Shown here: positions 33,640 through 42,286 of the stretch, in pieces
How the letters are laid out: each line of letters starts with the position of its first letter
Numbering within the stretch: position 1 is the first letter of the stretch
Source: DASSUW01 sp963789005
GTDB lineage: Bacteria > Actinomycetota > Thermoleophilia > Solirubrobacterales > Solirubrobacteraceae
Assembly: GCA_963789005.1 (NCBI GenBank)
Contig: CAWBIZ010000015.1
Coordinates: 310,001-374,000, forward strand
DNA: 64,000 bases
Direction of reading: 5' to 3'
Program-made: the position numbers and the translations under genes
Notes under the pieces: generated by a model
Database searches by the model: none
What the model was told of the DNA's origin: nothing
Seen by the model: only the letters and a program-made list of their open reading frames with translations

Positions 33640-33732
33640 TCGATTGACCTCCCCTAGAAGTTGGGGCGCAGGGTAGTGATCCGGCGCGACGGGATGACCG
33701 TCTCGCGCACCTCGCGGTGAGCAGGTAACAGC

Positions 33733-34143
33733 TCAGGGGCGAGCGAACTCGATGTCCTGGGCGCCCTCCCACAGCACCGTGCGCCCGAGCTCGCGCAGCT
33801 GCTCGCGGCCCTCGGTGACGGTCAGGAAGTGGTTGCCGGCGAGCTGGCCGACGATGCTCGAGAAGCAGGTGCCGCCGTACGGGAACAGGATCTCGGTCTC
33901 GCTGTAGCCGCCCGGATAGAGCAGGATCTCGCCCGGGGCGGGATGGCTGGTGTGGTTCTCGAACGTCACGTTCGTCTGCATGTCGCCGAGCGGGATCCAG
34001 GCCGACTCGCCGCTCCAGCGCACGTGGATGACCTTGTTGCGGAACGGGAGCAGGGCGGCGAACGCCTCGCACGTCTTCGGGGCGTCCGCGACCCAGTCGG
34101 CGCCGAAGGTGAAGGGTCCGGCGGTGATGCGCAGGTCGGTCAT
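33733..34143 (-). CDS. DUF3830 family cyclophilin-like protein
   Basis: 136 aa. Matches the DUF3830/cyclophilin-like beta-barrel family: LRITAGPFTFGADWVADAPK, then PFRNKVIHVRWSGESAWIPL, EILLYPGG and LFPYGGTCFSSIVGQLAGNH. These proteins recur beside allantoinase, hydantoinase and amidase genes; no activity is established. Its ATG overlaps the allantoinase stop (ATGA), making it the last gene of the urate-to-allantoate operon. An isomerase or ring-opening accessory role is a guess only. Confidence 0.85.
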   Translation of the reverse strand: MTDLRITAGPFTFGADWVADAPKTCEAFAALLPFRNKVIHVRWSGESAWIPLGDMQTNVTFENHTSHPAPGEILLYPGGYSETEILFPYGGTCFSSIVGQLAGNHFLTVTEGREQLRELGRTVLWEGAQDIEFARP

Positions 34144-35426
34144 GCGTGTCCTTTCGGTTTCAGGAGGCGCCCGAGCGGCTCGGCCACGATCCGGCCGTCG
34201 CGGCAGACGGTGGTGCCGCGGACGAGCGTCCGCACGACGCGGCCCTGGAGAGGCCGGCCGGCGAACGGGCTCAGGCGATGGCGGTCGAGCAGCTCGGGGG
34301 CGTGGCGCTCGCGCAGGTCGATCAGCACGAGGTCGGCGTCCGCGCCCGGCTCGAGGCGGGCCTTGGGGAGCTTGAAGCGGGTGGCGACGTTGGCCGACGT
34401 GAGCTGCGCCGCGGCCGCCGGGGGGAGCTGCTCGAGCACGAGCTGCAGCAGCGACTGGCAGCCGGCGATGCCGCCCCACGCCTCGGTGAACCGGCCCGCC
34501 TTCATCGCCGGCGGGCAGGGCGAGTGGTCGGAGGCGACGAACGCGATCCGGCCGGCCTCGAGGTGGCGCCGCAGAGCGGTGCGTTCGTGGGGCGGGCGCA
34601 GCGGCGGGGCGCACTTGGCGCGCGTGCCGAGCGCTTCGAGGTCGTCCTCGGTGAGCGTGAGGTAGTGCGGGCAGGTCTCGCACGTTGCGTCGACGGCTTG
34701 CGCGTTGGTGACGAGCTCCACGCCCGCGCCGGACGAGACGTGGACGACGTGCAGCGCGCAGCCGGTCTCGCGCGCGAGCGCGAGCGCCTGCTCGATCGCC
34801 TCGAGCTCGGCCTCGACAGGTCGGGAGGCCACGAAGTCGCGCCACGTGGTGCCTGCGGGTGGTTTCAGCCTTGCGGGGCTCTCGGCGTGCACGGCGACGG
34901 GGAGCCCGAGCTTCGCCGCCCGCCGCATGCCGTCGCCGAGCGTGTCGGGGTCGGCGGCCGGGAAGTCCTCGATCCCGCTGTCGCACATGAACGCCTTGAA
35001 GCCGACCACGCCGCGCTCGGCCAGCTCCTCCAGGCGGGCGCCGGGGATCAGCCCGCCCCAGAGCGCGAAGTCGACGTGCGCGGACGCGCTCGCGGCAGCG
35101 CTCTTCGCGTCGAAGGCGGCGGCGTCGGTCGTCGGCGGATGGGCGTTGAGCGGCATCTCGATGCACGCCGTCGCCCCGCCCGCGGCCAGCGCGCGGGTGC
35201 CGGTGGCCCAGCCCTCCCAGTCGGTCCGGCCGGGCTCGTTGAAGTGCACGTGGGCGTCGATCACGCCGGGCAGCAGGTGCAGGCCGTGGGCGTCGATCTC
35301 CTCACGGGCGTTGAGGTCGTGGCCGATCGCGTCGATCGTCTCGCCGCTGATGGCCACGTCGGCGGTGACCGTCGCCACCCCGGGGAGCACCACAGAGGCG
35401 CCGCGGATGAGCAGGTCAGACGGCAC
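34140..35426 (-). CDS. allB: Allantoinase (cyclic amidohydrolase)
   Basis: 428 aa. It hydrolyses allantoin to allantoate. Metal motif VIDAHVHFNEPGRTDWEGW (HxH), carboxylated-Lys region GVVGFKAFMCDSG, then VHAESPARL, VHVSSGAGVEL and FVASDHSPCP. FNEPGR and EMPLN are allantoinase-like rather than dihydropyrimidinase-like. GTG/ATG choice at 35426 overlaps the end of the allantoate amidohydrolase gene by 11 nt. The call is supported by the operon of uricase-pathway genes. Confidence 0.93.
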   Translation of the reverse strand: MPSDLLIRGASVVLPGVATVTADVAISGETIDAIGHDLNAREEIDAHGLHLLPGVIDAHVHFNEPGRTDWEGWATGTRALAAGGATACIEMPLNAHPPTTDAAAFDAKSAAASASAHVDFALWGGLIPGARLEELAERGVVGFKAFMCDSGIEDFPAADPDTLGDGMRRAAKLGLPVAVHAESPARLKPPAGTTWRDFVASRPVEAELEAIEQALALARETGCALHVVHVSSGAGVELVTNAQAVDATCETCPHYLTLTEDDLEALGTRAKCAPPLRPPHERTALRRHLEAGRIAFVASDHSPCPPAMKAGRFTEAWGGIAGCQSLLQLVLEQLPPAAAAQLTSANVATRFKLPKARLEPGADADLVLIDLRERHAPELLDRHRLSPFAGRPLQGRVVRTLVRGTTVCRDGRIVAEPLGRLLKPKGHA

Positions 35427-36522
35427 GGAGGAGGCGCTCGAGCGCGTCGAGGGCGACCGCGACGTCGGCCTCCTCGACCGACTCGGCGGGGTTGTGGCTG
35501 ACGCCGCCGGCGCAGCGCACGAACAGCATCGCGGCGGGGGCGATGTGCGCCATCATCGCGGCGTCGTGGCCCGCGCCGCAGGGCAGCCGGACGTCGACGC
35601 CGAACGCCGCCGACAGGCGCTCGTCCATCGCGACGGCGGCGACGTCGCCGGTGTCGACCCACGCCACGTCGACGCCGCGTCGCCGCGCGATCGCCGTCGC
35701 CTCATCCCGCAGCCCCGCGAGCCGCGTGTGGCGTGCGGCGTCGTCGGGGTCGCGCAGGTCGAGCGTGACGGTCGCCGCGGCCGGGATGACGTTGCGCACA
35801 CCGGGCTCGACCTCGAGCCGCCCGACCGTGCCGCCCGCGCGCTCGACGGCGAGCACCCACTCGGCGGCGGCGGCCAGCGCGTCGCGCCGGGCGTCCATGG
35901 GCACGGTGCCGGCGTGCCCCGCCTCGCCGGCGAACGTGAGCGTGGCGTGGCTCTGGCCGGCGATCGCGGTGACGACGCCGACAGGCTCGTCGAGGCGCTC
36001 GAGCGCGGGGCCCTGCTCGATGTGGACCTCGACGTAGCCGAGCACGTCGTCGCGCACCGCCGGCACGCCTCGGACGAGGTCGCCGAGCCGGACGCCCTCG
36101 CGGTCGCGCAGCTCGAGCCAGCCGAGGTCGAAGCGCCCCGCCAGGGCCGACGAGCCGAGGTAGGCGGTGCCGAAGCGCACGCCCTCCTCGTCGGCGAAGC
36201 CGGCGACCTCGAGGTCGCGCGCCACCCGCTCCGCCGCCTCGATCGCGACCAGCACGCCGAGCGGCCCGTCGTAGCGGCCGGCATCGATCACCGTGTCGAG
36301 GTGCGAGCCGAGCATCAGCACCGGTCCGGCGCCGCGGCGCCCGATCAGGTTGCCGACCTCGTCCTCGCGCACGGCCAGGCCGGCCTCCTCCATCCAGCCG
36401 CCGACGAGCGCGTTCGCCGCGCGCATGGCGTCGGTGCCGAAGCGGCGCGTCAAGCGGTCGCTCTCCTCGCTGACGGCGCCCAGCTGCGCGCACCGCTCGA
36501 GGACCCGCGCCGCGCCGCTCAA
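35416..36522 (-). CDS. allC: Allantoate amidohydrolase (M20 family)
   Basis: 368 aa, slightly short for the family (about 400). It removes ammonia from allantoate to give ureidoglycine/ureidoglycolate. M20 metal motifs: MLGSHLDTVIDAGRYDG, GFADEEGVRFGTAYLGS, VEVHIEQGPALE and CGAGHDAAMMAHI. The start is TTG 36522, overlapping the HIU hydrolase stop (TTGA); this is unusual but keeps the N-terminus intact. N-carbamoyl-L-amino-acid hydrolase is the alternative call, made less likely by context. Confidence 0.9.
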   Translation of the reverse strand: MSGAARVLERCAQLGAVSEESDRLTRRFGTDAMRAANALVGGWMEEAGLAVREDEVGNLIGRRGAGPVLMLGSHLDTVIDAGRYDGPLGVLVAIEAAERVARDLEVAGFADEEGVRFGTAYLGSSALAGRFDLGWLELRDREGVRLGDLVRGVPAVRDDVLGYVEVHIEQGPALERLDEPVGVVTAIAGQSHATLTFAGEAGHAGTVPMDARRDALAAAAEWVLAVERAGGTVGRLEVEPGVRNVIPAAATVTLDLRDPDDAARHTRLAGLRDEATAIARRRGVDVAWVDTGDVAAVAMDERLSAAFGVDVRLPCGAGHDAAMMAHIAPAAMLFVRCAGGVSHNPAESVEEADVAVALDALERLLRAV

Positions 36523-36824
36523 CTGCCGCGGTACGTGCTGTAGGACCAGGGCGAGACGAGCAGCGGCACGTGGTAGTGCGCGTCCGGGTCGGCGATCGTG
36601 AAGCGCACCGGCACGCGGTCGAGGAACGCCCGCTCGCCGAAGTAGTCGCCGACCGCGAAGACGAGCTCGTACTCGCCGGCCGCGGTCTCGTCGAGCAGCC
36701 GCGCGCGTCCGTCGGCGTCGGTCGCCTCGATCGTGACGATCTCGCCTGCGTGCCGCAGCTCGATCGCCACGCCCGCCGCCGGGACGCCGCGCATGGTGTC
36801 GAGGACGTGGGTGCTCAGGCTCAT
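36519..36824 (-). CDS. pucM: 5-hydroxyisourate hydrolase (transthyretin-like)
   Basis: 101 aa. It hydrolyses 5-hydroxyisourate to OHCU, second step after uricase. STHVLDTMRGVPAAGVAIEL at the start and the C-terminal tetrapeptide YRGS are diagnostic, with catalytic His in STHVLD, Arg near residue 43-45 of the family and HYHVPLLVSPWSYSTYRGS. The start overlaps the uricase stop by 4 nt. Confidence 0.96.
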   Translation of the reverse strand: MSLSTHVLDTMRGVPAAGVAIELRHAGEIVTIEATDADGRARLLDETAAGEYELVFAVGDYFGERAFLDRVPVRFTIADPDAHYHVPLLVSPWSYSTYRGS

Positions 36825-37603
36825 CGCGTCAGCGTCAGGGTGATCAGGCCCTGAGCGGGGAACGGGTCGGTGTAGACCCTGCGGCCGTCCTGCTCGCCGA
36901 CGGGGTCGCGGGTGTGGTTCTCGGCGACGAACGAGATCTCGGCCAGCTGCTCGTAGTCGTCGAGCAGGCGCATGCCCATCTCGTGGACGAGGTGCTGGAT
37001 CGACTCCGAGACGAAGTCGTCGAACGTGGCCGCGAGGTGGTCGCGGACGGCCAGCGGGTCGACGTGGCCGTCCGGCTGTCCGTAGCGCCAGTCGACGTCC
37101 ATGCGGACGAGCAGCGGGCGGTCGCCCCGCTCGGGCAGCGTCGTGTACTCGTCGCGCGCGAAGTGCGTGAAGGCGCTGCCGCTGGTCTTGAGCAGCAGCA
37201 GTCCGTGACGGCCGGCGTGGACGGCGCGCGAGCCGTCGCGGCCGAGCTCGACGGTGGCAACCGCGTGGTCGTCGGCCGAGCGGGAGAAGACCTTGCCCGT
37301 GAGGCGGTCGAAGCGCAGCTCGCGGCCGCTCACCCGCACCGCCTCCATGACCGGGTAGGTGGCCAGCAGGCGGTCGCCGAGGTAGCCGAGGAAGCCCTCG
37401 AGCGTGTCGCCGTCGTGGCCCAGCGCCTCGCGCAGGACGAAGTTCTTCATCGTGTCGGTGGCGACGACGGCGGAGTTGTCGCCCTCGGTGTAGGCCGGCG
37501 CGAAGTTGTCGCCCAGCACCTCGACGTCGACCTCGCAGGCGAAGACGTCGTCGCCGGCGATCCGGTGCACGGGCACCCGCAGCTTGCCGTACGAGATCTT
37601 CAC
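36821..37603 (-). CDS. pucL: Urate oxidase (uricase)
   Basis: 260 aa cofactor-free oxidase turning urate into 5-hydroxyisourate and hydrogen peroxide. Seen are the N-terminal YGKLRVPVHRI, DNSAVVATDTMKNFVL (active-site Thr and Lys/Asp region), GLLLLKTSGSAFTHFARDEY and the FVAENHTRDPVGEQDGRRVY segment near the C-terminus. The GTG start at 37603 overlaps the OHCU decarboxylase stop (GTGA). Peroxide produced here could be one load for catalases in the cell. Confidence 0.95.
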   Translation of the reverse strand: MKISYGKLRVPVHRIAGDDVFACEVDVEVLGDNFAPAYTEGDNSAVVATDTMKNFVLREALGHDGDTLEGFLGYLGDRLLATYPVMEAVRVSGRELRFDRLTGKVFSRSADDHAVATVELGRDGSRAVHAGRHGLLLLKTSGSAFTHFARDEYTTLPERGDRPLLVRMDVDWRYGQPDGHVDPLAVRDHLAATFDDFVSESIQHLVHEMGMRLLDDYEQLAEISFVAENHTRDPVGEQDGRRVYTDPFPAQGLITLTLTR

Positions 37604-38076
37604 TCGAGGTCCTCCAGCCGTAGCCGCGCGATCTTGGCGATCTCGCCGAGCGCGACGTCGATCTCCGTGTCGGGTGGGTTGGCGAGCCGCTCGGCGGCGG
37701 TGCGCAGGATCGAGTCCTTGGTGTGCTCGCGCGCGCAGACGACGAACGGGAAGCCGAAGCGCTCGCGATAGGCGGCGTTCGTGCGCGTGAAGGTGTCGTA
37801 CTCGGCGGGGGTGAGGCGGTCGAGGCCGGCGGCGGCCTGCTCCTGCTGCGAGCTCGTGGTCAGGGTGCCCTCGACGGCGGCGCGGCCGGCGAGGTCGGGG
37901 TGTGCGCGGATGAGCGCGAGCTGGCGGTCGCGCGGCGCGGCGTACATGGCCTGCTCGAGGCCCTGCGCGAGCGCCTCGCGATCGTCGAAGGGTCCGTTCG
38001 ACCAGGCGTCCTCGGCCACCCACGGGGAATGCTCGAACAGCGAGCCGTACCGCTCGACGAAGGCCGTCCGGTCCAT
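37600..38076 (-). CDS. uraD: OHCU decarboxylase
   Basis: 158 aa. It decarboxylates 2-oxo-4-hydroxy-4-carboxy-5-ureidoimidazoline to S-allantoin. Active-site His59 lies in LALIRAHPDLAGRAA; later motifs are FGFPFVVCAREHTKDSILRT and EIDVALGEIAKIARLRLEDL. It is the first gene of the urate operon and lies 90 bp from the divergent purine permease. ATG 38076. Confidence 0.95.
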   Translation of the reverse strand: MDRTAFVERYGSLFEHSPWVAEDAWSNGPFDDREALAQGLEQAMYAAPRDRQLALIRAHPDLAGRAAVEGTLTTSSQQEQAAAGLDRLTPAEYDTFTRTNAAYRERFGFPFVVCAREHTKDSILRTAAERLANPPDTEIDVALGEIAKIARLRLEDLE

Positions 38077-38166
38077 CTGCCGGATTCAACCAGCCCTCGA
38101 GGCCACCCGCGCTCCGGCCGCCGGGCCCTGTCGGGTCCGCCGCGGGCGCTGGTACGTTCGCGCGCC

Positions 38167-39522
38167 ATGTCCATATTCCAGCTCGAGAGGCGGGGGACGA
38201 GCGCGCGGACCGAGGCGCTGGGCGGCACCGCGACGTTCCTGACGATGAGCTACATCCTGTTCGTCAACCCGGCGATCCTGTCGGTGGCGGGCGTGCCGTT
38301 CGACGCGGTGGCGGTGGCGACCGCGATCGCCGCGGCGGTGGCCACGGCGGCGATGGCGCTCGCCACCAACCTCCCGTTCGCGCTCGCGCCGGGGCTCGGG
38401 ATCAACGCCGTGGTGGCGTTCGACATCGTGCTCGGCCGCGGCCTGCCGTGGCAGGTCGGGATGGCGATCGTGGTGATCGAGGGCCTGATCGCGCTCGTGC
38501 TCGTGCTGGTCGGCCTGCGGACGGCGATCATGGAGGCCGTCCCGCTGTCGCTGAAGCTCTCGATCGGGGTCGGCATCGGGCTCTTCATCACCTTGGTGGG
38601 GCTGCGCGAGGGCGGCGTGGTGGTCAACAACCCGGCGACGGGGATCGGGCTCGGCGACCTCACGTCCGGCCCGGCGCTGATCTCGCTGGCGGGCGTGCTC
38701 GTGGCCGCGGTGCTCGTCGCTCGGGGCGTCCGGGGCGCTGTGATCCTCGGCGTGTTCGCCGCGACCGCGCTCGGGCTGATCTTCGGCGTGCTCGACGGCC
38801 CGGACGGCGTGATCGACGCTCCAGGGTCCGACGACTTCTCGACGATCGGCGACGCGCTCGACCCCGACTTCCTGGGCGACGCGCTGACCGTGGCGCTGAT
38901 CCCGGTCATCTTCGCGCTGTTCATGACCGACTTCTTCGACACGATCGGCACCGCGGTGGCCGTGGGGCGCGCCGGCGGGCTGACCGACGAGCAGGGGCGG
39001 GTCCCGCACGCCGACCGCCTGCTGCTGGTGGACTCGGGCGCGGCCGCGCTCGGCGGTGCGCTGGGCACGTCGAGCGTGACGACCTACGTGGAGAGCGGCG
39101 CGGGCGTCGCCGAGGGCGCGCGCACGGGGCTGGCGTCCCTGGTCACCGCGGGCTGGTTCGTGCTCGCGATCTTCTTCGTCCCGATCATCGCGCTGGTGGG
39201 GCAGGACGTGCAGGTGGGGGAGGAGACCTTCATCCACCCGGCGGTCGCACCCGCGCTGGTGATGGTCGGCTATCTGATGATCCGGATCGTCGCCGAGATC
39301 GACTGGACGGCTCCGGAGAGCGCGATCCCGGCCTTCCTCACGATCGCGGGCATCCCGCTGACGTTCTCGATCGCCGCCGGGATCGGGCTGGGCGTGATCA
39401 GCTACGTCGTCGTGATGGCGGCCGTCGGGAAGGTCCGCCTGGTGCACCCGCTGATGTGGGCGATCACGCCGTTCTTCGTGGCGTTCTTCGCCGCCGACTG
39501 GCTTGAAGTGAACGTGTTCTGA
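38167..39522 (+). CDS. NCS2/AzgA-type purine permease
   Basis: 451 aa with about 12-14 membrane segments. AzgA subfamily signatures: GTATFLTMSYILFVNPAILS, NLPFALAPGLGINAVVAF, FMTDFFDTIGTAVAVGRAGG and GTSSVTTYVESGAGVAEGAR. AzgA-type proteins import adenine, guanine and hypoxanthine by proton symport. It lies divergent to the urate operon and upstream of the deaminase/xanthine dehydrogenase set, so it is the likely base importer for both. Confidence 0.93.
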   Translation: MSIFQLERRGTSARTEALGGTATFLTMSYILFVNPAILSVAGVPFDAVAVATAIAAAVATAAMALATNLPFALAPGLGINAVVAFDIVLGRGLPWQVGMAIVVIEGLIALVLVLVGLRTAIMEAVPLSLKLSIGVGIGLFITLVGLREGGVVVNNPATGIGLGDLTSGPALISLAGVLVAAVLVARGVRGAVILGVFAATALGLIFGVLDGPDGVIDAPGSDDFSTIGDALDPDFLGDALTVALIPVIFALFMTDFFDTIGTAVAVGRAGGLTDEQGRVPHADRLLLVDSGAAALGGALGTSSVTTYVESGAGVAEGARTGLASLVTAGWFVLAIFFVPIIALVGQDVQVGEETFIHPAVAPALVMVGYLMIRIVAEIDWTAPESAIPAFLTIAGIPLTFSIAAGIGLGVISYVVVMAAVGKVRLVHPLMWAITPFFVAFFAADWLEVNVF

Positions 39523-39629
39523 GGCTGCCGCAGTCTGTTGCGGAGGTGTGCCGCCTTCGTCTTAACGGCGGCATTGAGGGGGAGGGATCGATCGCGCGGC
39601 GCCTCTAGTGGGCATGTCCGAGGGTGCAT
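39523..39629 (-). pseudogene. Short inverted relic of a DUF559/AbiEi-like gene
   Basis: On the minus strand an ATG at 39629 in GGCGGAATGCACCC opens MHPRTCPLEAPRDRSLPLNA; the same family reads MHPRDVAIMAIAG and later RIHRSLSLNAAV in the forward gene at 39729. The relic thus keeps the start and the RSLxLNAAV stretch but has lost about 95 residues between them. No functional product is expected. Confidence 0.55.
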
Positions 39630-40083
39630 TCCGCCCGACTGACGGCTTCGTCTCGCGAGTGGGGCGAACCGCACCGCATGGGTGCCGAAGTCCTCGTCGG
39701 CGAGCTCCAGCGGCGTGAGTGGGGCGAAATGCACCCCCGGGACGTGGCGATCATGGCGATCGCCGGCCGGCAGCACGGCATCGTCACGACTGCGCAGCTC
39801 GCCGACGCCGGCGTCGGGCGTCGTGCGATCGTGCGACGCGTCGAGCGACGATGGCTCGTGCCGCTCTTCCGCGGCGTCTACCAGGTCGGTCCGGTCCGAG
39901 CGCAGTGGGGGCGCGAGATGGCGGCGGTCCTGGCCACCGGCGGTGTGCTCAGCCACCACTCTGCGGCGAGCCTGTGGGGCATCCGGCCGCACGACGGCGA
40001 GATCCACGTGACGGTCGCCGGCCACGACCAGCGTCCCCGCCCGGGCCTGCGGATCCATCGATCCCTCTCCCTCAATGCCGCCG
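39566..40083. repeat. 27-nt inverted repeat (26/27 identical)
   Basis: Bases 39566-39592 are the reverse complement of 40057-40083 apart from one base. The right copy lies inside the forward DUF559-type gene (RSLSLNAAV codons), the left one in the inverted relic. It shows that two related gene copies once lay head to head here. Confidence 0.8.
39657..39728. repeat. 12-bp direct repeat exactly 60 nt apart
   Basis: GAGTGGGGCGAA occurs at 39657-39668 and at 39717-39728, the second copy ending at the ATG 39729 of the DUF559-type gene. A partly matching inverted version lies before the ATG of the minus-strand relic. It may be a family upstream element duplicated with the gene start. Confidence 0.7.
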
Positions 40084-40359
40084 TACAAGCCGGCCTGCCT
40101 CTCACCACGCCCACGAGGACGCTCCACGACCTCGCCGCTCACCTCCCCCAACACGAGCTCGAGCGCGCCGTCGAGCAGGCCCAGATCCTCCGACTGGCGA
40201 CGCGCGACCAGATCGACCAGACAGGCGTTCGAGCGCGACCGCGCCCGTGACGCCGCCCTCCAAGCCGCCGGCTACCGCGTTGTCCGCGTCACGTGGCGCC
40301 AGATCACCGACGACTCACACGCCCTCATCGCGCAGTTGACGATGCTCATCCACGCCTAG
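39729..40359 (+). pseudogene. Broken AbiEi/DUF559 family gene (internal deletion and frameshift)
   Basis: The first frame encodes an AbiEi-like winged helix (AIAGRQHGIVTTAQLADAGV, then RRWLVPLFRGVYQVGPVRAQ) and HHSAASLWGIRPHDGEIHVT up to ILRLATRDQID near 40217. The usual central DUF559 nuclease-like core is missing and the C-terminal end continues in another frame: AFERDRARDAALQAAGYRVV, then RVTWRQITDDSHAL, to 40359. About 70-100 residues are lost at the junction. In frame, the first part would stop at 40250. Intact relatives are about 280-300 aa and abundant in Thermoleophilia-type genomes. Confidence 0.75.
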
Positions 40360-42053
40360 ACCGCCAGCGGGACGAGCTGGAAGCGGTCGACGTCGACGAG
40401 GCCCCGATCCGTGATCTTGAGCGACGGGATCACGGACAGTGCCAGGAACGAGAGCGTCATGAACGGGGCGGGATCGCTGACGCCCTGCTCGCCGAGCATC
40501 GCGTGCAGCGCTTCGAGCCGCTCGACGACCTCCTCGACCGGCTCGTCGGAGAGCAGCCCGGCGACGGGGAGCGGCAGCTCTCCGCGAACCTCGCCGTCGC
40601 GCGCCACGGCGATGCCGCCGCCGATCTCCTGCAGGCGGGTCGCGCAGGCGGCCATGTCGGCGTCGGCGACTCCCACGACGACGAGGTTGTGCGCGTCGTG
40701 CGCCACCGTGGACGCGAACGCGCCCGCGGTCAGCCCGAAGCCGCGGACGAGCCCGAGGCCGACGCGGCCGGTCGCGTGGTGGCGCTCGATCACGGCGATC
40801 TTGGCGAGGTCGCGGGCCGGGTCGGCGACGACGTGGCCGCCGTCGACGGTCGGCTCCTCCTCGCGCGCGTGCGTGATCAGCTGGGCGGGGACGGTCTCGA
40901 TCACGCGCACGCGCGGCGCGGCCGGGATCGCGAACGAGGCTTCGTCGACGGGCGCGGCGCGCATCGTCGAGCGCACCCGGTCCGGCACCGCGGGGCGCTC
41001 GAAGCGGGCGGCGCGACCGTCCTCGGCGACCAGCTTGCCGTCCTTCCACACCGCCGCCGGGCGGAACGATTCGAGATCCTCGAGCAGCACGAGGTCCGCC
41101 CGCAGCCCGGGCGCGACCGCGCCACGGTCGAGCAGCCGGTGCGCCCGCGCGGGATGCAGCGTCGCCATCAGCAGCGCGTCTTCGGGAGCGATCCCCTCCG
41201 ACACCGCGATCCGGCACATCTGGTCGATGTGGCCCTCGCGGTACAGCAGGTCGGGCTCGCGGTCGTCGGTGCAGAACGCGCAGTGCTCCGGCCCGTACTC
41301 CCGCACGAGCGGCAGCAGGTCGCGCAGATTCCGGGCGTTGGACGCCTCGCGGATCAGCACCCACATGCCGCGGCGGCGCTTCTCCAAGGCCTCTTCGAGC
41401 GTCGTCGCCTCGTGGTCGGAGCGGACGCCGGCGGCGACGTAGGCGTCGAGCGCGCGGCCGCCCACTCCCGGGGCGTGGCCGTCGACGTGGCCGCTGAGCT
41501 CGAGCCGCTCGAGCTGCGAGGCCGCGCCCGCGATGACGCCCGGGAAGTTCATCATCTCGGCCACGCCGAGTGCCCTCGGGTGGCGCAGGATCGCCTCCAT
41601 GTCCTCGGGCTCGAGCGGGCCCAAGGGCGACTCGAAGTCGCTGGCCGGGACGCACGACGGCGCCATCACGAACACGTCGAGCGGCAGCCCCTCGGACGCC
41701 TCGAGCATCCACTCGACGCCCTCGCGGCCGAGCACGTTGGCGACCTCGTGCGGGTCGGTGACGACCGCGGTCGTCCCGTGCGGCACGACCGCGCGGGCGA
41801 ACTCCGCAGGCGTGAGCTTGGAGGACTCGATGTGCACGTGCGCGTCGATGAAGCCCGGCACGAGCCAGCGGCCGCCGCCGTCGACGCGCTCGCCGCCGTC
41901 GTACGAGCCCAGCCCGGCGATCCGCCCGCCCGCCACCGCGACGTCGACCTCGAGCCACTCGCGCGTGAAGACGGAGAACACCCGCGCGCCCGCGATCACG
42001 AGGTCGGGCTGCTCGTCGCCGCGCGCGACGGCGATCAGGTGGGCGCGGCTCAC
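40356..42053 (-). CDS. ade: Adenine deaminase
   Basis: 565 aa. It deaminates adenine to hypoxanthine. Metal-binding FIDAHVHIESSKLTPAEFAR, the VVTDPHEVANVLG block, GVAEMMNFPGV, FCTDDREPDLL and a C-terminal domain with GLGLVRGFGLTAGAFASTVA and HDAHNLVVVG are all canonical. GTG 42053 overlaps the upstream 78-aa gene by 4 nt. It is the last gene of the xanthine dehydrogenase operon and supplies hypoxanthine to it. Confidence 0.95.
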   Translation of the reverse strand: MSRAHLIAVARGDEQPDLVIAGARVFSVFTREWLEVDVAVAGGRIAGLGSYDGGERVDGGGRWLVPGFIDAHVHIESSKLTPAEFARAVVPHGTTAVVTDPHEVANVLGREGVEWMLEASEGLPLDVFVMAPSCVPASDFESPLGPLEPEDMEAILRHPRALGVAEMMNFPGVIAGAASQLERLELSGHVDGHAPGVGGRALDAYVAAGVRSDHEATTLEEALEKRRRGMWVLIREASNARNLRDLLPLVREYGPEHCAFCTDDREPDLLYREGHIDQMCRIAVSEGIAPEDALLMATLHPARAHRLLDRGAVAPGLRADLVLLEDLESFRPAAVWKDGKLVAEDGRAARFERPAVPDRVRSTMRAAPVDEASFAIPAAPRVRVIETVPAQLITHAREEEPTVDGGHVVADPARDLAKIAVIERHHATGRVGLGLVRGFGLTAGAFASTVAHDAHNLVVVGVADADMAACATRLQEIGGGIAVARDGEVRGELPLPVAGLLSDEPVEEVVERLEALHAMLGEQGVSDPAPFMTLSFLALSVIPSLKITDRGLVDVDRFQLVPLAV

Positions 42054-42286
42054 CGCGGCGTCTCGAGGCGGACGTCGATGTGCTCGGCGCCCGCCTCGAG
42101 CGCGGCGGCGAGGGCGTCGCCGAGCGCGGCCAGCACCTCGGCGCGGCCGCCGGCCAGCAGCGTCTCGTCCGGCCCCGCCTCGCGCGCCAGGCCGGAGGGG
42201 GCCGCGGCCGAGCGGCCCGCCTCCCGCGCCGCGTCCGGCCCGCCGATCGTCAGCTGGACGGACAGCTCGGCCGGCGGTACCGGCAT
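42050..42286 (-). CDS. Unknown 78-aa protein of the xanthine dehydrogenase operon
   Basis: 78 aa, acidic, with a central disordered Ala/Gly/Arg stretch (GPDAAREAGRSAAAPSGLAR) and a C-terminal amphipathic helix and strand (EVLAALGDALAAALEAGAEH, IDVRLETP). ATG 42286 shares its A with the stop of the Mo-subunit gene (TGATG), and its own stop overlaps the adenine deaminase GTG, so it is translationally locked between two enzymes. I recognise no family. It is not the XdhC chaperone (far too short). Confidence 0.65.
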   Translation of the reverse strand: MPVPPAELSVQLTIGGPDAAREAGRSAAAPSGLAREAGPDETLLAGGRAEVLAALGDALAAALEAGAEHIDVRLETPR

